64,000 nt of DNA. Source: Photobacterium damselae (GTDB taxonomy: Bacteria > Pseudomonadota > Gammaproteobacteria > Enterobacterales > Vibrionaceae). Location of the stretch: assembly GCF_003026815.1 (NCBI RefSeq), contig NZ_PYOG01000006.1, positions 124,001 to 188,000 of the forward strand, given 5' to 3'. Of the stretch, positions 18,993 to 28,543 are shown piece by piece. Each line of letters opens with the position of its first letter. Position 1 is the stretch's first letter. The notes beneath the pieces are model-generated. The model did no database searches. It saw nothing but the letters and a program-made list of their open reading frames with translations, and was not told the DNA's origin. The translations under genes were made by a program, and so were the position numbers.

Positions 18993-21932
18993 ATGCTAAA
19001 GAATGCCATAGATAATTTACTTATTAGTATTTCTCGTTTAATTGCTATTGATTCGGCGGGGGTGGCTATTGCAGAGATCGACCTTAGAGAGGGAGGAATT
19101 TTAATTGGTGGCGGGAATATTGGTAAAACGTCAATCCTCAATGCGATTCGGTTATTTTTATTACCAGAAGAAAACTTTAAAGATTCAAAAAACAAGTTTG
19201 GCTTTTCAGATAAAGAAGGCAACTTTTACTCCAATGATGAGTGTTTTGAACACTATTTTCCGAGTAGCACTAGCTTTTTGATTTTAGAGTGCGATAACTA
19301 TTTAGGCGGCCCCATCCCTCACTGTCAGATACTCTATCGTGGTAGTTCAGAAAAACTTGATTATCGCCGGCTGTTTACCTCTCTAAGATATGAGCAAATA
19401 CGCCACCTTTTTTGGGATGATAATGCTGGAGATGATGGAATTGGTGGACGAATCAATGATCTATCTCTCAGTAAAGTGCAGGCTTATCTTAAGAGTCATG
19501 ATAAGCATTTCAAACCATTGGTACGTTCCTCTGCAATTAGAGATATTATTTACGCTAACCAACTACTCGATATTGATGCGATGCGTTTTTGTTTGTTTCC
19601 TCTTAATTCAACTAAAGATGCAGATGTTGATGCCTTTCGCGCGCTCGTTCGTTTGTTATTCGATATGAAGACTGGCTCGGATACGGTTCGTTTAGCCGTT
19701 GCCAATATTATTGAGTCCCGAAAAAAAGAACGTAAAGATGAGCTTAATTTCGATATTGATGCCTTTATTAATCATAACGAGAAGTTGTCACGCAGCGAGC
19801 TAACACTCAAAAAGATTGAAAGCCTAAGGCCCGTGTACGAAAAGCTTGTTTTGAGTCATCAACAATTAGTGAGCAATAAACATGCTGAAGATGCGTTGAT
19901 GCAGTATGCCATGATGCTTGACAGCCGGATTACACACGAAAAGCAAATTCTTGAGCAAGAAGAGAAACGGCTAACGTTACAGAAAGGAAAGGTAAGCTCG
20001 GCTAAGAAAGCGTGTGATGGTACTCTTGATAAACAAAAGACGCTACAAGGTGAAATTAACGCACTGTCCCGTAGGCAGAAAAAGCTTGATGATACCGTAC
20101 AAAAAACGAGTTTAATTGTTAATCAATATGATGAAAGCGAGACTATCGAATCAATTGTCTCAGGTCATCGTGGGCACTTAGCTGACAAAGAGCAAGCATT
20201 AGCATTAAAGCAAGATGCGCAGAAACGACAAACTGAATTGGAGGATCTCAAGCAGGAAGTTGGAAAACTTGAAGAGATGGAAGCTCTTTATTTGACTTCA
20301 ATCAATGCTCAGGAATACAAGCTATTTAATCAGTTACCAGAAAGTGTTTGGATGAAATTAGCCGCTGTTAATCTTGAGATAGCGGAGTCTAACCCTACAC
20401 GGCCTTTAACTTTGTCTGAACAACAAGCAATTAAATCTTTTACGGATTTGTTAGAGGAGCAAGAACAGCATTATACGCTCTGGGGACTAGAGCTTGAGCC
20501 AATTCAAGTGGACAATCGAGAATCAGATCAAATCCGCCTATCTAAGGTACAAGAGACATTAGAGCGCAAACGCAAGCGAATGTTGGACTTGAGCGCGATG
20601 GATAGTCAGTCTCGCTTTGAACGCGTTAAAGACATATCTGTACTTGAAACTGAAATTAAACGTACACGAAACGAAATCAGCTTGTTGCTTGCATACACCA
20701 ATGACTCTCATCAGCTTACAGAGATTAATAAAGAACTGGCGGAAGCTGAACAAGCTCGTGATTCGTTAGGAAAACAGTTCAACACACAAAATGAACAGTT
20801 AGTACAAGAGAAGCTATTGGTTGAAGCGCAAACAGGCAAACTAACTGAGAAAAAAGAGCAGTTAGAAGAACTAAATGGTTATCAGGTTAGGGCTAAAGCG
20901 GAACTTCAAGCGCATCATCTGCCAGTAAGTGATTTTTCAGTCTTACCCGACCAAACTGTGGACTTGTCGGAAGAAACACTGCACAAACGAATTGAGAGTC
21001 TATATCGTAAGCGTCAAGCGAAGACAGATGTTACAGAGAGGCTTCAAGATTTCGTTAGAGAGCAAGTGTTAGAAAATGACGATAAGTTGATGCTTTCTCA
21101 CCTTGATGATGAACTGCTAGAACATGCATTTCACCAGCTTCAAACGCGCTATCAAGGCCTAGATGAAGAGTTTGATATTTTGCGTAAACACTTTATTGAA
21201 CATAAACACTCTGTTCACGCCATAATCAATGAGCTAAAAAATAATCGAGAAATGGTTCGCCAATTTGAGCAGAGTATCAATCGCGCGTTTCAGGGGGTAG
21301 TGATTAATGATTTGTCGCAAGTAGAAGCCAAAATCAAAGTGGAAGCTCGATTTGATGATTTGGTCAATGAAATAGAGTTTTTTGATACTCATTCTGATCA
21401 AAAAGCCTCTGAACAATTTATTGATCGTCTTAAGGCCTTTAGCAAAAAGTTTTTCCCAGAAGGCAAAGCTGCATTGTTAACGATGGAGCAGATAGTGTCT
21501 GGTATTTCATATCGAGTGAAAAAACAGGGACAAGAAGGCTGGGAGACTAAATCACAATCTACTTCGACCATTATGCTTATTAACATCAAACTGGTTGAAA
21601 TATTACTTGGAAGATTGAGAAATAGCGCATGTTCCACTCAGTTTCCACTAGTTATTGACGAAGGAGCTTCGGTTGATAGCTCTCAATTTGATTGGCTGTT
21701 GCCGAATATGAAACAAGCCGGATTTAGAGTATTAAGTGCATCGACTAACTCTGCATCTAGTGAAATTATCTTTAAGTTTGGGCAGCACTTTCGATTAGAC
21801 GCCATGCGCACAGCAACTCCTTATAGCAAAGCAAGAACCATTGCTTTTACTGGCATGCCAGAAGGCTTTGTGACAAAAGGAAGTCAGCTAGATAGAGAGC
21901 AGCTTGATATGTTTGGAGAAGCTGATGAGTGA
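18993..21932 (+). CDS. SMC-like ATPase of a Wadjet/MksB-like complex (JetC-like)
   Basis: A 979-residue SMC-type protein. Walker A GGGNIGKTS lies at residues 39-47, Walker B LVIDEGASVD near 883-892, and a candidate signature segment KSQSTSTIML near 853. Between them are long charged heptad-rich coiled coils (about 300-470 and 560-790) with a central hinge-like region. The ends pair into an ABC head that drives DNA loop extrusion in JetC/MksB relatives. It is somewhat shorter than typical JetC (about 1,100 residues). The ATG follows AGGA, 3 bp after the toprim gene stop, and its own stop overlaps the next start. RecN or Rad50 are less likely given the neighbours. Confidence 0.72.
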   Translation: MLKNAIDNLLISISRLIAIDSAGVAIAEIDLREGGILIGGGNIGKTSILNAIRLFLLPEENFKDSKNKFGFSDKEGNFYSNDECFEHYFPSSTSFLILECDNYLGGPIPHCQILYRGSSEKLDYRRLFTSLRYEQIRHLFWDDNAGDDGIGGRINDLSLSKVQAYLKSHDKHFKPLVRSSAIRDIIYANQLLDIDAMRFCLFPLNSTKDADVDAFRALVRLLFDMKTGSDTVRLAVANIIESRKKERKDELNFDIDAFINHNEKLSRSELTLKKIESLRPVYEKLVLSHQQLVSNKHAEDALMQYAMMLDSRITHEKQILEQEEKRLTLQKGKVSSAKKACDGTLDKQKTLQGEINALSRRQKKLDDTVQKTSLIVNQYDESETIESIVSGHRGHLADKEQALALKQDAQKRQTELEDLKQEVGKLEEMEALYLTSINAQEYKLFNQLPESVWMKLAAVNLEIAESNPTRPLTLSEQQAIKSFTDLLEEQEQHYTLWGLELEPIQVDNRESDQIRLSKVQETLERKRKRMLDLSAMDSQSRFERVKDISVLETEIKRTRNEISLLLAYTNDSHQLTEINKELAEAEQARDSLGKQFNTQNEQLVQEKLLVEAQTGKLTEKKEQLEELNGYQVRAKAELQAHHLPVSDFSVLPDQTVDLSEETLHKRIESLYRKRQAKTDVTERLQDFVREQVLENDDKLMLSHLDDELLEHAFHQLQTRYQGLDEEFDILRKHFIEHKHSVHAIINELKNNREMVRQFEQSINRAFQGVVINDLSQVEAKIKVEARFDDLVNEIEFFDTHSDQKASEQFIDRLKAFSKKFFPEGKAALLTMEQIVSGISYRVKKQGQEGWETKSQSTSTIMLINIKLVEILLGRLRNSACSTQFPLVIDEGASVDSSQFDWLLPNMKQAGFRVLSASTNSASSEIIFKFGQHFRLDAMRTATPYSKARTIAFTGMPEGFVTKGSQLDREQLDMFGEADE

Positions 21933-23337
21933 TCAACGCCTCCTAACTATCCCTACGTTTTCGATAATGCTTGAACATCACACCATCATGAGAGATGTGA
22001 TTCGTACCATGGATGAGAGTGGTGAGCCTTATGTGAGAGAAGCGTCGTTTATTTCTAAATTGCACCGTTACATACAGGGGCAAAGCAAAGATAAACAGAA
22101 ACAATTACGTACAGCCTTTTCTTCCGACAACTTGTTAGCTACCCATATTTTGGTGGACAAAGACGAGTTTGGTGGCGAGAGTCGCTTGATTTTTGATCGT
22201 GCGGTGATCGGAGTATTTCGTCTGTTTGATCGCAGTCTATTTCAAGACCTTACCGATGTGGCTCTTAAGATTCAGCTTGGAGGGATACGGTTACTCCTTG
22301 AAAAGCTTCAATCTGGAACCATGCTGTTTAGCAATAGTGACCTAGATTTCAAAGAGTTGATTGATGAGCTATTTCGTCAATTGAGCGAGCTGCTAAACAG
22401 CATCCGCCTGAACTTGGTCAAAATGCAGACTATCAACCAAGAGCTCAGCGATGCGAGTGAGCTTGCCGCCAAGTCTCATAATCCACAGGTATTTTCTGCT
22501 CTTCAGCAAGAGTCGATAGAAAAAATCTCTTTATTATTGTCTCGTCACATATTGCCAACTAGGCAGTTTTTAGATGAAAAAAGCCGTTTGAAAGATGGTC
22601 CGAACTTGTTTGAATGTCTGCAAAGCTTACGCAGTCAGTTCGATCAACATCAAGACTACCAGCGGGCTAATGCGATGTTAAGATATGAGGTGAGTTTTAA
22701 TAGCTTTCATAAACAGATCAGCAAAGTTTCTCAATCGGTGGATCAGTTTTTGGCTCGTTCCAAAAAACGCCTTCAACAGTTTAATGCAATTGAAGGTGCT
22801 TTTAGTGAGCTGGTGAATGCATTAGATGCGACAAAACAAAACCTCAAGCGTAGCCAGATTGATGGGCAATTTGCTCGTGATAACGGAACTTTTATGGGGT
22901 TAATGCAGCAGGCTCGGCCAAAAGTGCTGCGTATCAGCAGTTCAGAAGCCTACTTAAACAACGTAGTGAGTGATATTGAAGCGCGAGTTGTGGATAGGAG
23001 TCTACTAGAGCATAGCTGTTATGTGGATTTAGTCAGCGTAAAAGATAATTCTACCGAGCAGAGGCTTGCGCGTGCAGAGCAGATCTTTGAGCTAGTCAAA
23101 AATATGAAAATGGCAGAGTATCAAGATCTTACTCTCTCACTACATCGTCGCCTTAAAGATTCTTTTTCTGACTATCACTTTGTTGATCTGTTGGAAGGTC
23201 TTAGCTTCATATTGCGAAGTGAAGCAATGCTTGATGGGCATGCAGTCAAAATGACCAACTTTCGCCAGCGTCTCGCACATGGCGACAATATTTATCTATA
23301 CCGTAAAATTCGAACAGAGCGAGTAACTCAGCAATGA
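21925..23337 (+). CDS. Kleisin-like subunit, JetA/MksF-like
   Basis: The start chosen is MSDQRLLTIP at 21925, which overlaps the SMC stop by 8 bp (ATGAGTGA), the usual translational-coupling geometry; an upstream in-frame ATG at 21904 would overlap more. The 470-residue product is almost entirely helical, with an N-terminal region that could be a winged helix (residues about 15-95) and long amphipathic helices after it, as in the MukF/MksF kleisins that bridge the SMC heads. No catalytic motif is visible. Its stop overlaps the next start by 4 bp (ATGA). The assignment is mainly by size, fold appearance and gene context. Confidence 0.6.
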   Translation: MSDQRLLTIPTFSIMLEHHTIMRDVIRTMDESGEPYVREASFISKLHRYIQGQSKDKQKQLRTAFSSDNLLATHILVDKDEFGGESRLIFDRAVIGVFRLFDRSLFQDLTDVALKIQLGGIRLLLEKLQSGTMLFSNSDLDFKELIDELFRQLSELLNSIRLNLVKMQTINQELSDASELAAKSHNPQVFSALQQESIEKISLLLSRHILPTRQFLDEKSRLKDGPNLFECLQSLRSQFDQHQDYQRANAMLRYEVSFNSFHKQISKVSQSVDQFLARSKKRLQQFNAIEGAFSELVNALDATKQNLKRSQIDGQFARDNGTFMGLMQQARPKVLRISSSEAYLNNVVSDIEARVVDRSLLEHSCYVDLVSVKDNSTEQRLARAEQIFELVKNMKMAEYQDLTLSLHRRLKDSFSDYHFVDLLEGLSFILRSEAMLDGHAVKMTNFRQRLAHGDNIYLYRKIRTERVTQQ

Positions 23338-23900
23338 CTCCATTTTCTCAAATCAACATGGTGAGAAGCCAGCAGATATACGCCACCTTTGTTAATGGCA
23401 AGGTGATTACCAAACAGATCTATGACCTTTATCAGCAAAGCTTTCTAGAGAGCCCTCTTTATACTGAACTTTACAACCATTTAGATCACTTTACCCAACT
23501 CTACCTTCATATCGGTTACACACTTAATTTCAATGTTGAAGGTGAGTTTTTCTATATTAGCCGCAGTGAAGCAGAAGAAGACGCCGACACGAATGCTACT
23601 AAAATTCAGGCAATGTTGTTGATTATTGCACGCTATTGGGTAGACAAAGGTTATGACCTCGATGATTTACTGACACCAGTAATTGGCCTCGGACGTACGG
23701 CATTAGAAGAGATTGCTGAACAAACGATTTATGATGATATTCGTCAAGCTCTCGGAATAGAGACATGGGATAAGGCCTTAAATTATCTCGCAGACAGAAA
23801 CTTTCTCTATCAATGTGGTGATAAGCATTACATTTTGAGTTCAGCAGGCATGCATTTCCTTAATCTTCATGTTGAAAAGTACACACACGAGCAAGATTAG
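23334..23900 (+). CDS. Small winged-helix-like subunit, JetB/MksE-like
   Basis: This 188-residue protein begins with an ATGA overlap with the kleisin-like gene. Its size, acidic character and C-terminal pattern (ALNYLADRNFLYQCGDKHYI, a helix followed by a beta wing) fit the MukE/MksE/JetB subunits that bind the kleisin as dimers. It ends the four-gene operon; no clear terminator follows, and 219 bp separate it from mcrB. The identification is inferred from context more than from motif. Confidence 0.58.
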   Translation: MTPFSQINMVRSQQIYATFVNGKVITKQIYDLYQQSFLESPLYTELYNHLDHFTQLYLHIGYTLNFNVEGEFFYISRSEAEEDADTNATKIQAMLLIIARYWVDKGYDLDDLLTPVIGLGRTALEEIAEQTIYDDIRQALGIETWDKALNYLADRNFLYQCGDKHYILSSAGMHFLNLHVEKYTHEQD

Positions 23901-24119
23901 TTGGCTTTTGCTTTTATGGAAGGGCTAAGTTAGGTTGAAAATAGTTAGCTAACTTTCTGAATTAACTAAAAGTCTTAAACATAGTAGAATACTACTCTAG
24001 TTGCATTTAAGGCTTAACGCTGGGGTATTATTTACGGCACTTCAAGAAAAAACGTACGCTTTGAGCTTTAAACCCACTTAGGTATAGATTTTGGCTATTA
24101 ATAAAAGCAGGGAATAAAA

Positions 24120-26582
24120 GTGGCTATATATTGTGGTAACAACAATTCTACTTATTTAATTGAAAATGCTAACGAATTTAAAGAGAAATGCCTTATTCAA
24201 GGTAAATCTCTTTTTACTGAGCACTCAGTGTGGAATTCATCAACAAACCAAGAGCTCATTGATTACTTCGTTGAAAACTTAGATGAAGGTGACGGTGACT
24301 TTTTTGAAAAGTTAGAAACTCAACTGGCAGATGCTTCCCCAGAAGCCAAAGTACTGGTGTCTGAAATGCTGTGGTTGATGTTTCTTTGCCCAAGCAATAC
24401 TGGGCCTGAATCTAAACGTAACAGTATTGAAAGAGTATTTTCTTGGAGTGGATACGAGGTTAACACAAAGTCTAGGCAAAGGTTCCTTTCTGACAAAGCT
24501 TTAACCGGAATTGGTAGTGCTGGCACCGCATACAACACACTTCGCTGGCGTGAGCTTGTTTATGTTATCCGGTTGGTTGAAGCGTTGCTAAAGCTCTCTG
24601 ACTTGGAGAGAAAAGAACTTTTGAAGGATGTTGAGCGCTTGCCTCAGTGGTTGGAGTCTATTCCAGAAAATGGCACGAGACAGTTTCGTCATATGTTTTT
24701 ATATCTGCTGTTTCCAGAGGCCCATGAGCGTATCTTCGGTAACACGGACAGAAAGTCTATTTTAACAACTTTGGCCGATATATCGAGTGCCCAATATAAC
24801 CGAATGCATACAAAAGATGCTGACGCTAAACTATTGGCACTAAGACAGTTATTTGAAGCTGAATATGGTACTCAAGAACTTGACTACTACGTCGAGCCGT
24901 TGCGTTCTAAATGGAAGGAACCTAAATCATTGTCCACTAATGAGGTCAACGATACAGTGCTGGAGTATAGCGTGAAGAGTAATGATAAACCTCAACCGCT
25001 TAATGCGATTCTCTATGGCCCTCCAGGCACAGGGAAGACTTACAACTCGATTAATAAAGCTTTAGAGATTGTTGACCCTGAGTTTTACCACCAACATAAC
25101 GATGATCGAGTCGCTATCAAAAAACGATTCGATGAACTTCTAAACAGTAATCGTATTGGTTTTGTTACTTTCCATCAGAGTTTTAGTTATGAAGACTTTG
25201 TAGAAGGCTTGAAAGCGACGACAGAAAACAATCAAGTTAACTACGAAATCGAAGATGGTATTTTTAAACGCTTATGCGAATCTGCTCGTGCGAAATCAAC
25301 AGTAAAAGAAGATCAAGATCATGTTGATATTAGTGGTCGTAAAATTTGGAAGATGTCGTTAGGTGATATCGCTGGTAATGACGCCTTTATCTATCAGCAA
25401 TGTGTTGATAATGGCTATGTTCTTTTAGGTTATGGTGATGACATAAATTTCAAACAGGCAAGTGATCGTAAACAAGTCGCTCAAATTTATCGTGATAACG
25501 AAGTTGTTATTGAAAGTGAGAATAACAATTACTCAGTTACATCAGTTAACAAGTTTAAGAATGAGATGGCCATTGGTGACCTTATTGTAGTTTCAGACGG
25601 TAACCGTAAGTTCCGTGCTATTGCTGAAATTACAAGTGATTACTACTTCGATGACTCTGCGGTTGATGATGTTGGCTATTCTCAAGCAAGAAAAGTTACT
25701 TGGCGCAGAGTGTATGAGCCATCATTGCCGGTAGATGAATTGTTTAAAAAGAACTTGTCTCAAATGACTTTGTATCGTCTATACGATTCCACCATAGATA
25801 CAGAGAAACTCCAAGCTATATTACAAGGTTGTGATGAAGCAAGTAATGTTGCGTCAGGACACACAATTGTTAGCAAAAGAATGTCGCCATCGAATCAAGC
25901 ATCTTCTGATAAAAGAGTATTGATTATTGATGAAATCAACCGAGGTAATATTTCTAATATCTTTGGTGAGCTAATTACCTTGATTGAGCCTAGTAAGAGA
26001 GCTGGCGCTAAAGAAGCCCTATCAGTTAAGTTACCATACTCTAAAGAGATGTTTTCGGTTCCAGATAACTTACACATTATCGGTACGATGAATACAGCTG
26101 ATAAGTCACTCGCTCAGATTGATATCGCATTACGCCGCCGTTTTCAGTTTGAAGAAATGATGACTAACTACGAACTGCTTGCAGAGATCCCATTAATTGA
26201 TGGGATTGATATAGAGCAGATTGTTCGAGTCATTAATAAGCGAATAGAGTTACTGTATGACCGTGAGCACACGATAGGCCACAGCTTCTTTCTATCGCTA
26301 AAAGATAACCCGTCGATTGAACATCTGGCGGAAATTTTTGAATTACAGATCCTTCCGTTGCTGGAAGAGTATTTCTTTGAAAACTGGGAACGAGTAGCAA
26401 TGGTATTGGGCGATCATCTTAAAACAGATGAAGGCTTACGCTTTGTTGTTGAGCAATTTGATGCGAACGAAATTGCTCAGTTGATGGGAGATGATTGGGA
26501 CCAAGAGGGCATACAGCCTTATGTTAGAAACGATCACGCCTTTAAAGCCGCTGCAGCGTATATCGGTATCTATAATGTTTAG
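24120..26582 (+). CDS. mcrB: McrB-type GTPase of a type IV restriction system with EVE-like insertion
   Basis: An 820-residue AAA+ protein starting at GTG (24120) behind an AGGGA ribosome site. The N-terminal 280 residues are a target-recognition region without assigned motif. The motor has Walker A YGPPGTGKT (about 299-307), Walker B LIIDEINRGN (about 600) and the McrB hallmark MNTADKS with RRRF arginines (about 655-670). Between Walker A and B, residues about 408-530 (KIWKMSLGDIAGND to WRRVYEPSL) look like an EVE/PUA-like domain that could sense modified bases. McrB moves DNA and activates the McrC nuclease. The mcrC start overlaps its stop by 8 bp. Confidence 0.87.
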   Translation: MAIYCGNNNSTYLIENANEFKEKCLIQGKSLFTEHSVWNSSTNQELIDYFVENLDEGDGDFFEKLETQLADASPEAKVLVSEMLWLMFLCPSNTGPESKRNSIERVFSWSGYEVNTKSRQRFLSDKALTGIGSAGTAYNTLRWRELVYVIRLVEALLKLSDLERKELLKDVERLPQWLESIPENGTRQFRHMFLYLLFPEAHERIFGNTDRKSILTTLADISSAQYNRMHTKDADAKLLALRQLFEAEYGTQELDYYVEPLRSKWKEPKSLSTNEVNDTVLEYSVKSNDKPQPLNAILYGPPGTGKTYNSINKALEIVDPEFYHQHNDDRVAIKKRFDELLNSNRIGFVTFHQSFSYEDFVEGLKATTENNQVNYEIEDGIFKRLCESARAKSTVKEDQDHVDISGRKIWKMSLGDIAGNDAFIYQQCVDNGYVLLGYGDDINFKQASDRKQVAQIYRDNEVVIESENNNYSVTSVNKFKNEMAIGDLIVVSDGNRKFRAIAEITSDYYFDDSAVDDVGYSQARKVTWRRVYEPSLPVDELFKKNLSQMTLYRLYDSTIDTEKLQAILQGCDEASNVASGHTIVSKRMSPSNQASSDKRVLIIDEINRGNISNIFGELITLIEPSKRAGAKEALSVKLPYSKEMFSVPDNLHIIGTMNTADKSLAQIDIALRRRFQFEEMMTNYELLAEIPLIDGIDIEQIVRVINKRIELLYDREHTIGHSFFLSLKDNPSIEHLAEIFELQILPLLEEYFFENWERVAMVLGDHLKTDEGLRFVVEQFDANEIAQLMGDDWDQEGIQPYVRNDHAFKAAAAYIGIYNV

Positions 26583-27876
26583 TAGGAATCATGACTCCGT
26601 GATTGTCGTTCGTGAATTCGGCTTGTTACTCAATGGTGGTAATGAGTCGAGTACCGACTGCCACTCAATACCCAGTAAAGCGTTTGAGTGGTTAATGGTT
26701 AACGGTCAAAGTAATAACCAAGATTCAGTTGATCTTATAAAGGTAAAAAAGCATGGTAGATCGATTGCTTTACAAGTGATCAATTATGTTGGTGTGTTAG
26801 AAACCCCTTGTGGTATTCGTATTGAGATTCATCCTAAGATATCAGATAAGCAAGACACTCAAGCTACCATGAAAGTGCTTCTTAAGATGCTTTCAACGGT
26901 TTATAAGCTTAACATGCATAGGTTTGAACATTCTTCTCTACAAACGTTAAACAGACCTCTATTTGAAGTATTGATTAGTTATTTCTTGAAAGAAGTTTCA
27001 AATATCATTCAGCAGGGTATCCGTAGTAGGTATACGAGAGTTCAAGATTGTAAGCCTTACTTAAAAGGTCAGCTACAAACTTCAAAGCAAATTAACCAAA
27101 GGCCTGGTTGTCTTAATAGTTTCCACATTTCTTACGATGAGTTTTCACCAGATAGAGCAGAAAATAGATTAATACGCTCTGCGCTTAATCAAGTGATAAA
27201 ATGGTCTAAAAATAGCGATAACTTGCGTTTAGGTAGTGAATTACAATGTGCGCTTGATGATATCCCTTGCTCCAAAAATTATGCACTGGATTTTCGTCAG
27301 TGGTCCAAGGATCGTTCTCTTGTTCACTATCGCTCTGTAAAACCTTGGTGTAAGTTAATTTTGAATTACCAATCGCCAGTTTCACTATCGGGGCGACATA
27401 AGGGCATCTCAATGCTTTTCCCGATGGAGAGCCTATTTGAGCAATACGTAGCGATCAGGCTCGGAAAATCGCTTTCTCATGCACTCACGTTAAGAACTCA
27501 AGTAAGCAATTGCGCCCTAGTTACTCATACGCCCCGTAGCGGAAAGTCTCAAGAGTGGTTTAGGCTCAAGCCTGATATTGTTGTTTGGGATAAGACTTTG
27601 CATAAGCCGCTTTGTGTGGCCGATACCAAGTGGAAACGAATTAACGAGAAGCAAGCTACAGCTAAACACAAGTATGGTATTAGTCAATCTGACATGTATC
27701 AGATGTTTGCTTATGGTCAAAATTGTTTAGGCGGTTCAGGTGTGGTATATCTTATTTATCCGGCATACGAGGATTTTAATGAGTCTCTACCGCCATTTAA
27801 ATTTGATAATCGTTTATCGGTTAAAGCTATTCCGTATGATCTTACAAACGATGAATGTGAGCTATTAAGTATGTAA
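26575..27876 (+). CDS. mcrC: McrC endonuclease subunit of type IV restriction
   Basis: The start at 26575 (MFSRNHDSVIVVREFG) overlaps the mcrB stop by 8 bp and begins just before the conserved N-terminal domain; an in-frame upstream ATG at 26491 would lie deep in mcrB. The 433-residue protein has an N-terminal McrB-binding domain and a C-terminal PD-(D/E)xK nuclease: LKPDIVVWD (about 331-339) followed by CVADTKWK (about 348-355). It cuts DNA carrying methylated or otherwise modified bases once McrB has assembled. Catalytic residues appear intact. Confidence 0.9.
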   Translation: MFSRNHDSVIVVREFGLLLNGGNESSTDCHSIPSKAFEWLMVNGQSNNQDSVDLIKVKKHGRSIALQVINYVGVLETPCGIRIEIHPKISDKQDTQATMKVLLKMLSTVYKLNMHRFEHSSLQTLNRPLFEVLISYFLKEVSNIIQQGIRSRYTRVQDCKPYLKGQLQTSKQINQRPGCLNSFHISYDEFSPDRAENRLIRSALNQVIKWSKNSDNLRLGSELQCALDDIPCSKNYALDFRQWSKDRSLVHYRSVKPWCKLILNYQSPVSLSGRHKGISMLFPMESLFEQYVAIRLGKSLSHALTLRTQVSNCALVTHTPRSGKSQEWFRLKPDIVVWDKTLHKPLCVADTKWKRINEKQATAKHKYGISQSDMYQMFAYGQNCLGGSGVVYLIYPAYEDFNESLPPFKFDNRLSVKAIPYDLTNDECELLSM

Positions 27877-28009
27877 TAGCCAGAGCTATAGCTGTATTTA
27901 TAGCGTTGGTGCTGAGTTTGACTGAGTATTTTTAATAAATATACTCTCCACTGTTTTTTAATAAAATATAGAAATTTCTCATCCTCAAACCATTAGAAGA
28001 TCTAACTTA

Positions 28010-28411
28010 ATGAATAAAAAACAAATTGAAGTCGTTGCTGCCGTGTTGATAAATGGTGGCCAGTTTCTGGCTGTTCAAAGGGGGGAGTCGAAGTTAAGTT
28101 ATGTGAGTAAAAAGTGGGAGTTTCCCGGTGGTAAGGTTGAAGCTGGTGAAACACTTGTCGCTGCAATTACGAGAGAGCTTGAAGAAGAGTTAAGAATTAC
28201 CATTGCAGAGCCTCAGTTTTTACTAACCGTTGAGCATAGTTATCCCGACTTTGATATTACAATGCACTGTTTCGTTGTTAATGTTCTGACACGTGAATTA
28301 GAGCTGACTGAGCATCTTGACTTTCGCTGGTTGAACAAAGATCAATTGTGGGATCTTGATTGGGCTGCTGCTGATGTAGCTGCGGTAGAGATGTTGAGTG
28401 TAACATTTTGA
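28010..28411 (+). CDS. MutT-like Nudix hydrolase
   Basis: This 133-residue protein carries a Nudix box, GGKVEAGETLVAAITRELEE, with the metal-binding glutamates present. The short length and opening strand VVAAVLINGGQFLAVQRGE are those of the MutT/NUDT1 group that hydrolyses oxidised or non-canonical nucleoside triphosphates. A canonical mutT lies beside secA in many gamma-proteobacteria, so this is probably a second paralogue. It lies 133 bp after mcrC; whether it belongs to the defence island or to the flanking chromosome is unclear. Confidence 0.85.
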   Translation: MNKKQIEVVAAVLINGGQFLAVQRGESKLSYVSKKWEFPGGKVEAGETLVAAITRELEEELRITIAEPQFLLTVEHSYPDFDITMHCFVVNVLTRELELTEHLDFRWLNKDQLWDLDWAAADVAAVEMLSVTF

Positions 28412-28422
28412 TATCCAGCTAT

Positions 28423-28474
28423 TATACCCAAGTACTAGGCGGTCACATTTAAATGAGCTTGATACTTGGGTATA
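28423..28474. repeat. Perfect 12-bp inverted repeat (TATACCCAAGTA), 52-bp element
   Basis: TATACCCAAGTA at 28423-28434 is exactly complementary to TACTTGGGTATA at 28463-28474 with a 28-nt spacer. It lies between two convergent genes and has no long T-tract, so it may be a dispersed palindromic repeat or a weak bidirectional terminator at the right edge of the defence island. Confidence 0.6.
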
Positions 28475-28543
28475 TTTCGAACTAACTACATTTTGTAACT
28501 GATATCTAATTAAACTCGCTACCGTATAAGACCAATTTATAGG

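Noticed and set aside
18210-23900. Identification as Lamassu/DdmABC
   Set aside because: Lamassu has two or three genes with a shorter SMC protein and no MukE/MukF-like pair; the toprim-plus-three-SMC-subunit set fits Wadjet/Mks better.
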